A DNA stretch of 64,000 nt from Streptomyces sp. SA15. GTDB lineage: Bacteria > Actinomycetota > Actinomycetes > Streptomycetales > Streptomycetaceae. The notes under the pieces were generated by a model that saw only the letters and a program-made list of their open reading frames with translations, made no database searches and had not been told where the DNA came from. The stretch spans positions 24,388 through 88,387 of the forward strand of contig NZ_NTGE01000116.1 in the NCBI RefSeq assembly GCF_002291145.1, read 5' to 3'. Shown piece after piece: positions 46,129-54,790 of this stretch (its first letter is position 1; each line of letters begins with the position of its first letter). The translations under genes and the position numbers were made by a program.

Positions 46129-46653
46129 TCAGCGTGGGATCAGCGAGCCCTCTCCCGTGACCGTCAGGCGCGCCTGGGGGCCACCCGGTGAGCAGTTGCG
46201 GCCGTTGGGATAGGTGGGCTGCGGGGTGATACTGATCTGTCGGTCAAGCACAGTAGCGCCCCGCTGGTTCTTGAATACCAGCGTGACGTGTATTGGCTTT
46301 CCTGGCAGGTCACGTACGGCCGCGAAGCCAGGCCAGACGGGGGTTTGGGGGGTCCTCGCTGCCGGGCTTGCTGTGGCGGTAGCGGATTCCGTGGTCATCA
46401 CGGGGTTCCCTGGGGTCGCCGGTTGTTCCCACCGGCTCCCCATCTGCAGCGTGCGCTTCCGGCATGTGTCGTCCCAGCAGGCCGTAAGGGTCGCGTCGGC
46501 CACCCTGTTCGCCAGTTCCGGGGAGACCTTGACCCGGATCCCGGCGGGCGCGTCCATCAGGGTGCAGGGATGGGTGTCTCCCGCGGAACACCCGGACGCG
46601 GTCAGCAGCGTCAGAGCCGCCAGGGGCACCGCCAATCCGACGTTCTGTCTCAC
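46129..46653 (-). CDS. Putative lipoprotein
   Basis: The 174-residue protein starts at GTG 46653 after GAGGAG. It has a signal peptide (VRQNVGLAVPLAALTLLTAS) with lipobox ending at Cys in ASGCSAGD, so it should be a membrane-anchored exported protein. Two more Cys pairs (CWDDTC and others) suggest disulfides. The beta-rich remainder (HVTLVFKNQRGATVLDRQIS) matches no family I know. The gene stands alone. Confidence 0.7.
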   Translation of the reverse strand: MRQNVGLAVPLAALTLLTASGCSAGDTHPCTLMDAPAGIRVKVSPELANRVADATLTACWDDTCRKRTLQMGSRWEQPATPGNPVMTTESATATASPAARTPQTPVWPGFAAVRDLPGKPIHVTLVFKNQRGATVLDRQISITPQPTYPNGRNCSPGGPQARLTVTGEGSLIPR

Positions 46654-46959
46654 GCTGGCTCCTCGGCAACCGTCTGCGTCTTGATCACGGCCAGTCATGG
46701 TCGCACAGCAGCTGCACCACGCCGCCGGTGCGTGGACGGAGCCAAACGGAGCCAGAGCCCCGCGTGGCCGAGCATGAGCACGGAACGGGCGCAGCGCGGG
46801 CCGTATTTCTCCTGGAATGGAGGGAGCGTCAACGCGCGGGCGTAGCCTGCGCGTTCCCCGTCGAGGCTGGGTACGTAGCCGTGTACCTGCCCTGGGCACG
46901 TTCGGGTGTACGCCGACACCAGTCTCAACCCCCTGGACCACCCCCGAGGACGCCTCACC

Positions 46960-47748
46960 TAAACGGAACTTCACCGACGTCCACATGATCGCCGCGGTGA
47001 TCCGCCGGTTTGACGTCGTCGCCGTTCAGGAGGTGCGCGGCAATCTGCGGGCCCTGCGCTATCTGCTGAAAGTCCTGGGGGAGGACTGGGCGTTCATCCT
47101 CACCGACGTCACCGAGGGCAAGGCTGGCACAACGAGCGCCTGGCGTTCCTGTTCGACACCCGCCGTGTCAAACCCTCCGGCCTGGCCTGCGAGATCGTCG
47201 TCCCGCTGGAGCAGGAAGCGGGTGTGAGCACGGCGGATCTGGACCGGCAGTTCGTCCGCGCCCCCTACGCGGTCAGCTTCCTCTCCCAGGGCCAGACGTT
47301 CACCCTGGTCACCCTTCACGTCCTGTACGGGGAGGCGCCCGCCGACCGGGTGCCGGAGCTGCGGGCGATCGCCACGTGGCTGGCGGGGTGGGTGGAGCGG
47401 GGATTCGGCTGGGACCACAACCTGATCGCGCTCGGCGACTTCAACATCGACCGCGCCGGCGATCCCCTGTTCCAGGCGTTCACCTCCACCGGCCTGGTCC
47501 CCGCGCCGCAGTTGGAGGGGCTGCCGCGGACCATTTTCGACGACCCGGGAGCGGAGGACTTCAACGACCAGATCGCCTGGTTCACCAAAGACCAAAAACG
47601 TCGCCCCGTCCTGGCCCTGGACACCGTCACCGGCGGCCACGTCGACTTCGTCCCCCCACTGCAGGGCGACCGCACCCTGACCGACTTGTCGTGGCGCATC
47701 TCCGACCACTACCCCCTGTGGGTCGAATTCGCGATCCCCGCGCAGTGA
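46960..47748 (+). pseudogene. Endonuclease/exonuclease/phosphatase-family protein, disrupted
   Basis: The first frame gives FTDVHMIAAVIRRFDVVAVQ then EVRGNLRALRYLL. After an indel near 47125 the second frame gives NERLAFLFDTRRVKPSGLAC, TLHVLYGEAPADRVPELRAI, LIALGDFNIDRAGDPLF and SDHYPLWVEF. The QEVRG, GDFNID and SDHYP motifs are the metal-binding and catalytic sites of this phosphodiesterase fold. The N-terminal strand and start are missing, so this is truncated as well as shifted. Confidence 0.75.
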
Positions 47749-47845
47749 CTCCAGCAACCGCCAGAGTTTGCCCAGCTTGCGGATGCCGGTGAAGGTGAGG
47801 TCGCTGAGCGGGGCAATGAGCGTTCTCCATCCTCAGTCTGAGCTA

Positions 47846-47874
47846 GTGCTGTGGCCGCATAGGTTCGCCGGGTT
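47846..47874 (+). repeat. Left inverted repeat of IS630 element 2
   Basis: It begins directly after TA of CTAG (47843-47846) and differs from the left end of element 1 at three positions. Confidence 0.82.
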
Positions 47875-47929
47875 GGTGGTCGTGGCGGTTGGATGTGCGG
47901 TGACGTCCGATCCGATCGCTGGAGGCGCG

Positions 47930-49050
47930 GTGGCTGAGCCTGTCCGTGTGCGCAGACTGGCCGACCCGGAGGGCCAGCGGCTGCAGCAGATCGTGCGCCG
48001 GGGCAGCACCAGTTCGGTGCGCTACCGGCGCGCGATGATGCTGCTGGCCTCGGCCGGCGGGAACCGCGTGCCGGTGATCGCTCAGCTGGTCCAGGCCGAC
48101 GACAACACCGTCCGCAATGTGATCCACCGCTTCAACGAGATCGGCCTGGCCTGCCTGGACCCTCAATGGGCGGGAGGCCGTCCCCGCCAACTCAGCCCTG
48201 ACGATGAGGACTTCGTCGTGGCGACGGCCACCACCCGCCCGGCCAAGCTCGACCAGCCCTTCACCCGCTGGTCGATCCGCAAACTCGCCGCCTACCTGGC
48301 AAAGTCCATGGCAGGGTAATCCGCATCGGCCGCGAGGCCTTACGCCGCATACTCGCCCGCCGTGGTGTCACCTTCCAGCGCACCAAGACGTGGAAGGAGT
48401 CCCCGGACCCCAAGCGTGACGCCAAGCTCGACCGCATCGAGGAAGTCCTGGATCGCTTCCCGGACCGGGTCTTCGCGTTCGACGAGTTCGGTCCGCTCGG
48501 GATCCGGCCCACCGCGGGCTCGGGCTGGGCCGAACAAGGGCGTCCCGACCGGCTGCCGACCACCTACCACCACACCCATGGAGTCCGGTACTTCCACGGC
48601 TGCTACTCGGTCGGCGACGACACGTCGTGGGGCGTGAACCGCCGCAAGAAGGGAGCTGTGAACACGCTGGCCGCGCTGAAGTCGATCCGCGCCGCCCGGC
48701 CCGACGATTCCCCGATCTACGTGATCCTGGACAACCTGTCCGCGCACAAGGGCGCCGACATCCGCCGCTGGGCGAGGAAGAACCGCGTCGAGCTGTGCTT
48801 CACTCCGACCTACGCGTCCTGGGCCAACCCAATCGAAGCCCACTTCGGACCGCTGCGGCAGTTCACCATCGCCAACTCCAACCACCCCAACCACACCGTC
48901 CAGACCCGAGCCCTGCACGCCTACCTGCGCTGGCGCGACGCCAACGCCCGCCACCGAGACGTCCTGGCCGCCGAACGCCGCGAACGCGCCCGCGTCCGCA
49001 GCGAGAAGGGCATCCGCTGGGGCGGTCGGCCCCTCGCCACGGCGGCCTGA
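47930..49050 (+). pseudogene. IS630-family transposase, single-base deletion
   Basis: This copy is closely similar to the transposase at 27184-28305. The first frame (from GTG 47930 after GGAGG) ends at TAA 48317-48319. Homology continues one frame back from about 48300: the copy reads CTGGCAAAGTCC where the intact copy has CTGCGGAAAGTGC, so one base is missing near 48299. The second frame carries FDEFGPLG, ILDNLSAHKG and NPIEAHFG and runs to 49050. It is probably inactive, but could be mobilized by the intact copy. Programmed frameshifting is possible but no slippery run is evident. Confidence 0.88.
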
Positions 49051-49054
49051 ACGC

Positions 49055-49067
49055 AACCCGGCGAACC
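49055..49067 (-). repeat. Vestigial inner right end of the IS630 element
   Basis: AACCCGGCGAACC, 4 bases after the transposase stop, equals the inner half of the element's right end. The outer half is lost. It marks where a plain IS630 would have ended before the passenger was included. Confidence 0.6.
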
Positions 49068-49120
49068 CCGGCGATGTCGGCGGGATTGCCAAGGCACTGC
49101 AAGGGCGCCAAGAGCTACGT

Positions 49121-49435
49121 CTACCGCTGGTCCACCGACCGTCGACGTGAGCGTCGGACGAGAATGACTACGGTCGCCATGCCCAGGACGACGAACCCGA
49201 GTGCCCCAGCCACCCCGGCTTCGAACGGCGGGCCGGAGATCGGCACGACCAGGGTCTCACCGGAAGTCGTTGTCACCTCACAACCTCGCCCGGTGATCGT
49301 GGCGCCGTTGAAGTCCGGATGCAGCTGTCCCTCCAGGCACTGTTTTGCCTTGAGGCCAGCCGTCGCCGCCCAAACGGACAGACCGCCGCAGAGCAGCATC
49401 CCGATAAGCAGGACTCTGCCGATCGGCAGTCTCAT
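49121..49435 (-). CDS. Small two-helix membrane protein, passenger of IS630 element 2
   Basis: From ATG 49435 (GGGAAAGG 8 bases upstream) the 104-residue product has a first membrane helix (GRVLLIGMLLCGGLSVWAAT), an exported loop of about 50 residues with two Cys (KQCLEGQ and TGRGCEV), and a second helix (AGALGFVVLGMATVVILV) followed by a basic tail RRSRRRSVDQR. I do not recognise the family. It lies inside the IS ends and converges on the transposase. Confidence 0.6.
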   Translation of the reverse strand: MRLPIGRVLLIGMLLCGGLSVWAATAGLKAKQCLEGQLHPDFNGATITGRGCEVTTTSGETLVVPISGPPFEAGVAGALGFVVLGMATVVILVRRSRRRSVDQR

Positions 49436-49567
49436 GGCAAGAACCTTTCCCATCTGGGGGCACGACCGCAGCATACGGGTGCGGAGCCGCCTTGCCTGGG
49501 GTGAGGTCGGCGAGGCTGCTTCCTGCTCTCCACGGTAAAGCGCGCCACGCGACACGAAGTGAACAGC

Positions 49568-49596
49568 AACCCGGTGAACCTATGCGGTCACCCCAC
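49568..49596 (-). repeat. Right inverted repeat of IS630 element 2
   Basis: It reads AACCCGGTGAACCTATGCGG at its inner part. TA and G follow (49597-49599). Confidence 0.82.
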
Positions 49597-49658
49597 TAGC
49601 CGGCCGGGCACGGATGCTGCGCTCGGGGCGCGATACGGACGGTGAGCACGCGGTGGCG

Positions 49659-50783
49659 CTACTGGCGGTCGTTCCTCTCTATCTGGGGCGCGGTGGCCGT
49701 CGCCGGGAAGGTGCGGCGGACCTCCGCCAAGAGGTGGGGGTAGTCGGTGTCATGGGTGACCACCGCCGCGAGGAGGGCGTCCAGCGCCGCCTTGAGCGGG
49801 TCGGGGGCGGCAGCGTCCCAGAGCGCGGTGAAGGCGGCGACCTGGGGCAAGCCGGGGGTTCCGTCGTGGGACTGTGGAACGCGTGCATCGGAGAACACGG
49901 CGTCCCGCAACCGTCGTGAGTCGTCCAGGGGCGGCGAGTAGGGCTCGCCCCGGTCGAGCTCCGCCAGGCCGCGCGCCACCCAGTCGATTTCGCTGAGCCC
50001 TGCTGTCGCACAGGCGCGGTGCGCTGCCCAGCGGGCGAGCGCGCGCTGTTCCTCGGGACCTGCGGCGTCGATCGCATGCACGAGTGCGGCATCGAGGCCG
50101 ACGAGGCCCTTGGGATAGCCCTTGAACCCCCGGAGCTTGTCCCGGACATCCCGCAGTCGGTCGCTGGGCAGGCACCCGCCCCACGCGTCCATCTCCTTTT
50201 CAAGCTCGGCGTGCTCCTCCTCCTCGCGGGCATGGCGCTCTGCCTTGGCCCGCTCCTCGGGGGTGGGGCCTGGGGGCTGCTCGCGCGCGAACTCGTGCCA
50301 ATAGGCGGCGGCTCGGCTGGTTTCCTTGACCACGCGGTCCGTCGCCGGCGGGCTCGGCCAGAATCGCAGCAGATACTCATCCAGCATGGGTTCGCCCGCG
50401 TCGCGTACCGCGTTGTGCGTCTCGTCCATACCTCGGCAGTAGTAACGGACCCGGTACGAGGTCTGGGAGAGGGGGAGTGGATACCAGCCGTAGTCCCACT
50501 CCACGAGATAGGTCTTGTCCGATATGGGTCGGAACGACACCTCGACGATGTCCTCCCAGGCGTCGGCGTTCAGGGGCGGTTCCGTCTCGTGCAGCTCGAC
50601 GGTGATTGGGACGGAGCCGGTGTGCATTCCAGTCAGCAGAAAGAGATGGCCTGGCACTGCCCCGCCGCACAGCCCTGCCCGCTGCCCCGCGAAAGAAGCT
50701 CCGAGGTCGTGACCGTCGTCGTTGCTGCAGACATAGATCTGCCCGTAGGCCACGTGTACTTCGCCGCTGAAGAGTGTTCGCAT
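49659..50783 (-). CDS. Conserved hypothetical protein
   Basis: The 374-residue soluble protein begins with a beta-rich domain of about 130 residues (EVHVAYGQIYVCSNDDGHDL, TYLVEWDYGWYPLPLSQTSY, RVRYYCRGMD), then a charged coiled-coil-like stretch (EERAKAERHAREEEEHAELE near residue 185) and a helical C-terminal part. No enzymatic motif is seen. The ATG at 50783 is the first in frame. The family is unknown to me, but the frame is long and well composed. Confidence 0.7.
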   Translation of the reverse strand: MRTLFSGEVHVAYGQIYVCSNDDGHDLGASFAGQRAGLCGGAVPGHLFLLTGMHTGSVPITVELHETEPPLNADAWEDIVEVSFRPISDKTYLVEWDYGWYPLPLSQTSYRVRYYCRGMDETHNAVRDAGEPMLDEYLLRFWPSPPATDRVVKETSRAAAYWHEFAREQPPGPTPEERAKAERHAREEEEHAELEKEMDAWGGCLPSDRLRDVRDKLRGFKGYPKGLVGLDAALVHAIDAAGPEEQRALARWAAHRACATAGLSEIDWVARGLAELDRGEPYSPPLDDSRRLRDAVFSDARVPQSHDGTPGLPQVAAFTALWDAAAPDPLKAALDALLAAVVTHDTDYPHLLAEVRRTFPATATAPQIERNDRQ

Positions 50784-50869
50784 AGATCAAGCGTGCCGCG
50801 TGGTTCTGACAACGAGCTCTTTCCGATCTCACGCTGAGGCAAGGTGAAGGGCGAGGACGGCTTGACGAT

Positions 50870-51060
50870 CTCGGTGATCCGACCAGGTCCGCCAGGATCC
50901 GGCTGGTCTTGGCGAACCGGATGTGGGCGTCTTGGGGGACGGCAAGGTGGCCGAGGGCCTGAGTGATGTGTGTCTTCCCGACCCCGACCGGGCCGAAGAG
51001 GATCACGGGAACTCGGCGGATGGGCGGGGGACGCCGTCGAGGTCGGTCCAGGTGAGCCCG
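50870..51060 (-). pseudogene. IstB-type (IS21) ATPase fragment
   Basis: A fragment reads VILFGPVGVGKTHITQALGH (Walker A GPVGVGKT) and then FAKTSRILADLV, as in the IS21 helper protein IstB. The Walker B part and IstA are absent. Confidence 0.65.
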
Positions 51061-51238
51061 TGGTTCTGCATCGTGATCGGCATGTCGCCATCATGGCCAC
51101 GGGCACTGACAACCCGTCCTTGCACCTGGGATTCGTGGATCAGAGAGCCGAGGTTCAAGGACGGGTCAGAGCCGAAGGTCGACATCCTCCCGTGCGGCAG
51201 CGGGAGGCCGCGGCTGATCCGGGAACAGCACAGCGACA

Positions 51239-51260
51239 CCTAGATGATCGATTCTAAGGG
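51239..51260. repeat. IS982-type terminal repeat, copy B
   Basis: It lies directly next to the stop of the IS982 transposase (51262). Inverted matches occur at 54391-54411 (19 of 21) and 35276-35296. Confidence 0.65.
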
Positions 51261-51261
51261 G

Positions 51262-52195
51262 TCAGTGGTCATAGGCGGTCAGTGAGCGCAGGACGGGCTG
51301 TCCCATGTAGTCGTTGTGCCAGATCGCTACGGTCAGCGCGAGGATGCGCTGCATGAAGCGGGCGATGACCCCGCCCGGCGTGCGTCCTCGGTGCTGTTCG
51401 AGATCGAGCTGTCCCTTGAAGGTCTCGTTGACCGACTCGATGACCTGCCGCAACGGCTTGAACAGGGGTGCGCCGGGCCGTTCCGGCTCGTCCCTGCGGG
51501 CCGGCCGCAGCAGCCGGATGTCCTGCTCAGCCAGTTGATGTTCGAAGTCACGGCCGAAGTAGTTCTTGTCGCCGATCAGCGTCTGGCCGGGCCGATCAGC
51601 GTCTGGCCGGGCCGGTCGGCGGCCAGGCCGGGTTCGGCGGCGAGCAGGTCCAGCAGGGCCTCGCGCTCGTCGGCCTTGGCCCCGGTCAGGGCGAAGGCGA
51701 CGGCCAGGCCCTGGAGGGTGCACGCCAGGTGCAGCCGCAGGCCCCAGAAGAAGCGTCTGTGGCTGGCGCAGTACCCGTACTCGGCCCATCCGGCCAGTCG
51801 GAGCGTTTGACGGTCTCGCGTGAGCGGCCACACTCCACCGGGGTGGAGTCCATGACCCACACGTCGTCGCTCCACACAGTGGTCTCGGTGGCCAGGAGCC
51901 GGGTGACCCGCCGGAGCAGCTCGGCCGCCTTGCGCAGCCGCTTGTTGTAGCCGGGCTGCTTGGGCAGGTACGGGAAGAGATGCCGTAGGTGGGAGCGGGC
52001 GTGGCGGAGCCACCGGGCCTGGGAGGTGAAGCCGAGCATGGCCTGCGTCATCGCCAGTGTTACTGGCTCGGCGTCGGTGAGCTTCGGGGCGATACCCACC
52101 GCCGGCCGCCACGGAGCAAGCTGCGGCGAACCCTTCAGCAGGTCGTCGGTCTCCGCATCGAGTGCGGTCGCGAGGGAGTCCAAGTCTGGTGTCAC
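51262..52195 (-). pseudogene. IS982-family transposase, doubly frameshifted
   Basis: From ATG 52195: TPDLDSLATALDAETDDLLK, then LRHLFPYLPKQPGYNKRLRK and WVMDSTPVECGRSRE with the first catalytic Asp. Near 51803 one base is missing (R-L-A-G-W-A-E-Y continues in the next frame), and at 51571-51610 a 20-bp tandem duplication shifts the frame again before GDKNYFGRDFEHQLAEQDIR and the C-terminus. Without these lesions it would be about 290 residues. Confidence 0.85.
51571..51610. repeat. Perfect 20-bp tandem duplication
   Basis: GCCGATCAGCGTCTGGCCGG occurs twice in a row inside the IS982 transposase. Being 20 bp, it shifts the frame by two. Replication slippage or an assembly artefact are both possible. 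Confidence 0.85.
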
Positions 52196-52222
52196 AACCT
52201 GACTTTGGGTTCCCTTGTCTCA

Positions 52223-52777
52223 TCAGCTGTGGGTTCCCGTTTCTCGTGGCTGGCGCCGGGTGGACCTCGCCCGGTTGCCGCAGCCGAGGGAACACCATGC
52301 CTGGTCACGGCGCCTGGCCAGGAAGAACATGCCACAACTGGGGGCGTGGCAGCGCCGCACCCGCTGACGGTCTGGACCCGCGGCCAGGACGAGCGTCTCG
52401 CGGGCGACGACTGCGTCGGCGCCGCCACCTTGTTCCTGCTGTGCGAGCAGGCCCTCGCCGGTCATCCGGAAGGCGACGGGGGCGGACGAGGCGAGTTCGT
52501 TCAGGCGGCGCCGCAGGCTGTCGGTGAGCGGCCGCTGTCCGGCTGTCGCGTCCAGCGCGTCGCGGACCAACCCACGCAGCCGCTCCAGCTGCTCCAAGGA
52601 CAGGGCGGCCAATCTGCGGTCGGCGGCGCGGGCGCGCCATCGCCTGGTGAGTTCCCGATCGGCGAGGAAGTCGACGTCGCCGCGCCCCGGGGCTGCGCCG
52701 ATGACGACGGTGTTGGCCAGGTCGAGGACCGGGTCCTCGCCGATCCACGGCATTTCCTGCAGGTCCCGGATGGTCAT
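52223..52777 (-). CDS. CGNR zinc-finger protein (ABATE domain)
   Basis: The 184-residue protein starts MTIRDLQEMPWIGEDPVLDL, where the conserved DPVLDLANT segment marks the ABATE domain. It ends with a treble-clef zinc finger, RRCHAPSCGMFFLARR then WCSLGCGNRAR, of the CGNR family. Such proteins are thought to be DNA-binding regulators sensing small molecules. It is divergent from a small ABM-like gene; the 104-base gap holds a 9-bp inverted repeat that is a likely operator. Confidence 0.86.
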   Translation of the reverse strand: MTIRDLQEMPWIGEDPVLDLANTVVIGAAPGRGDVDFLADRELTRRWRARAADRRLAALSLEQLERLRGLVRDALDATAGQRPLTDSLRRRLNELASSAPVAFRMTGEGLLAQQEQGGGADAVVARETLVLAAGPDRQRVRRCHAPSCGMFFLARRRDQAWCSLGCGNRARSTRRQPRETGTHS

Positions 52778-52827
52778 GCCCCTCAATCTACTGGATTCAG
52801 GTCAGCGAACCCGTGATAACTTCTGCT

Positions 52828-52853
52828 CACGGATTTTATCCACCAAATCCGTG
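52828..52853. promoter_or_regulatory. Inverted repeat in the CGNR / ABM-like intergenic region
   Basis: CACGGATTT (52828-52836) and AAATCCGTG (52845-52853) are perfect inverted copies with 8 bases between. They lie about 30 bases before the + strand gene in an AT-rich gap. This is a plausible operator for the CGNR protein. Confidence 0.5.
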
Positions 52854-52881
52854 AACCACGTGGTCGACGAAGGGTGATGCC

Positions 52882-53175
52882 ATGAGTGCAACCATCGAGT
52901 ACGTCAGGTTCGACACCGACGACCCCGCCGCCCTCACCGCCCACCGAGAGCAGCTCGTCGAACTACTCAAGGAGCACTACGGCGACGGCTTTCAGGGCGC
53001 CCACCTCGCCCAGTTCGACGACGGTACCGTCCTGGACTTCATCATCTGGTCGTCCGCCGCCGTCGCCGAGCGCGCGGCCAAGGAAATGCCGACCGACCCC
53101 CGGGCACAGGGCTTCTTCAGGCGGATCGGCACAGTTCACGAGATGCGGCACGCTCAGGTACTGCACACCGCATAG
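52882..53175 (+). CDS. Small ABM-like (dimeric alpha-beta barrel) protein
   Basis: The 97-residue protein has the beta-alpha-beta pattern of antibiotic-biosynthesis-monooxygenase-like proteins: YVRFDTDDPAALTAHREQLV, HLAQFDDGTVLDFIIWSSAA and a C-terminal GTVHEMRHAQV strand. It may bind or oxidize a small molecule; no catalytic residues are diagnostic. It is probably controlled by the divergent CGNR protein. Confidence 0.7.
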   Translation: MSATIEYVRFDTDDPAALTAHREQLVELLKEHYGDGFQGAHLAQFDDGTVLDFIIWSSAAVAERAAKEMPTDPRAQGFFRRIGTVHEMRHAQVLHTA

Positions 53176-53200
53176 CCCCAAGACCAAGGAGAATGACGCT

Positions 53201-54286
53201 GTGCCCTCGGCAGACGAACTACTCAGCGCGGATATCGTCGCCCGCCTCGCCCGATGCCTTACGCGAGCCGGTGACGGGAGCACGGCGCATGAGACCCGGG
53301 GGTGCGGCGCCGCCCTGGACGGGCTGAGCTTCACCGAGCGTGTCGCCCTGATCAGAAATGCCGTTCTGGCTGATCTTCCGGCGGACTACCCGGCCTTCGC
53401 GAACGTGTTGCGCGCCGCACTGCGGGACAGCGATTTCACCGGATGGATGATCTTCCCGGTCACCGAGGCCGTCGCCGTACGGGGCCGGGACGCCTTCGAG
53501 CCGGCGCTCGCCCTGCTTGCAGAACTCACCCCGCGCCTGACCGCGGAGATCGCCGTCCGGCCCTTCCTCCGTGCCGACCTGGAACGCGCGCTCCGGGTCA
53601 TGACGCCGTGGACCGCGCATCCCGACCTCCACGTCCGCCGACTGGCCAGTGAGGGCACGCGGCCAAGACTGCCTTGGGCGCCCCAGCTTCCGGAGCTGAT
53701 CGCGGATCCGACACCCGCACTGCCCCTGCTCGACGCGCTGTACCGGGATGACTCCGAGTACGTCCGCAGGTCAGTGGCCAACCACCTCAACGACATCAGC
53801 CGTGACCACCCCGACATCGCCGCTGGTGTCGCGGCGCGCTGGCTGAGCGACCCGGCACCGACGACGACCCGATTGGTACGGCATGGCCTGCGGACCCTGA
53901 TCAAGTCCGGCCACGCCGGGGCCCTTACGTTGCTCGGCCACTCCCCGGACAGTCCCGTCGCTGTCGAGGGTCCGCACGTCCACGCCTCAGAGATCCGGGT
54001 CGGCGACTATCTGCTGTTCGACTACTCGGTGACCAACACTGACCATCAGACCGCTCACCTCGTCGTCGACTATGTCGTCCTCCATATGAAAGCCAACGGG
54101 ACCCGCACCCCCAAGGTCTTCAAACTCACCACGCGGTCCCTGGCTCCCGGCGAGACGTGGCGCGCGACACGCAGACACTCCTTCAAGCCGATCAGTACGC
54201 GGCGCTACCACCCGGGTGTCCATCTGGTGCAGCTCCAGGTCAACGGCCGATCCCACGGGGAAGCCTCGTTCACGCTGCACTGCTGA
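53201..54286 (+). CDS. HEAT-repeat protein, AlkC-type DNA alkylation repair-like
   Basis: The 361-residue protein starts at GTG 53201 with AAGGAG upstream. Its centre is all-helical with HEAT-like repeats (EGTRPRLPWAPQLPELIADP, YRDDSEYVRRSVANHLNDIS, DHPDIAAGVAARWLSDP). RPRLPWA and YVRRSVANHLNDIS are typical of AlkC/AlkD-like proteins. The last 100 residues (IRVGDYLLFDYSVTNTDHQT, VVDYVVLHMKANGTRTPKVF) form a beta-sandwich domain. By family it would bind alkylated DNA, possibly as a glycosylase. It lies 25 bases after the ABM-like gene. Confidence 0.82.
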   Translation: MPSADELLSADIVARLARCLTRAGDGSTAHETRGCGAALDGLSFTERVALIRNAVLADLPADYPAFANVLRAALRDSDFTGWMIFPVTEAVAVRGRDAFEPALALLAELTPRLTAEIAVRPFLRADLERALRVMTPWTAHPDLHVRRLASEGTRPRLPWAPQLPELIADPTPALPLLDALYRDDSEYVRRSVANHLNDISRDHPDIAAGVAARWLSDPAPTTTRLVRHGLRTLIKSGHAGALTLLGHSPDSPVAVEGPHVHASEIRVGDYLLFDYSVTNTDHQTAHLVVDYVVLHMKANGTRTPKVFKLTTRSLAPGETWRATRRHSFKPISTRRYHPGVHLVQLQVNGRSHGEASFTLHC

Positions 54287-54390
54287 GGGCAACCGCCTCG
54301 CATCCCGCTTCGGTGGCGCATCCGCCATCGCGCCGCCACCTCAATGGGGCTTCCGCCACCAGAAACGGGAACCTGCATCCGCGCAGCTAT

Positions 54391-54411
54391 CCCTTGGAAT
54401 CGATCACCTAG
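54391..54411. repeat. IS982-type terminal repeat, copy C
   Basis: CCCTTGGAATCGATCACCTAG is the inverted mate of the repeat at 51239-51260. The CTAG at its end is shared with an IS5-type end (CTAGGGTCTGTCCGGCGGAT, 54408-54427). Confidence 0.6.
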
Positions 54412-54427
54412 GGTCTGTCCGGCGGAT

Positions 54428-54641
54428 TGCCGCAGAACGCGCGGCCTGACACACCCAAGCTAATTCTCAGCGAGCCCTAACCTCGATCTTTCGTGACGGT
54501 CCGTCGGATTCTCTGGCGGGCCGTTTCGGTCCTCCGGGTTGATCACGGGCAGGCCTGTGGCCCGGCTGTCGCGTCGGGCGGGCGCCGGGTTCCACGGCTC
54601 CGGTCGGAGTGGTGCTGCTCGTAGGGACGGGAAGCTGTTGG
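54428..54641. other. IS-end debris without a gene
   Basis: Between the IS982/IS5-type ends and the IS1380 fragment I see no coding sequence or RNA. The sequence is a junction of element remnants. Confidence 0.4.
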
Positions 54642-54790
54642 TCAGCCAGGGTTCGGCAGGGCCGCGAGCCGTTGCAGGGCTGCGGTGATCACGTCAGTCC
54701 AGGGCCAGTGGGCCGCGAGGCGGAGGATGCGGCGCCGGCCGGTGGTGACGAGCTGGGCTGCGGCGGAGAACAACCGAAGCCGCAGGCGGC
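54642..54790 (-). pseudogene. IS1380-family transposase, C-terminal fragment
   Basis: About 48 codons read LRLRLFSAAAQLVTTGRRRI then LRLAAHWPWTDVITAAL, the usual C-terminus of IS1380 transposases. Everything upstream is missing. Confidence 0.65.

Larger units (their letters stand above)
47846..49596. mobile_element. IS630-family element 2 with a membrane-protein passenger
   Basis: The element is 1751 bp. It has 29-bp inverted ends (47846-47874 and 49568-49596, 25 of 29 matching), TA at 47844-47845 and 49597-49598, and outer C and G that restore CTAG on excision. It contains a frameshifted transposase (+) and a convergent small membrane-protein gene (-). The layout matches element 1 although the passenger is unrelated. 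A vestigial inner right end lies at 49055-49067. Confidence 0.78.

Noticed and set aside
48290..48320. Programmed -1 frameshift in the second IS630 transposase
   Set aside because: No slippery heptamer is visible, and the intact copy at 27184-28305 has a single uninterrupted frame. A one-base deletion is simpler.
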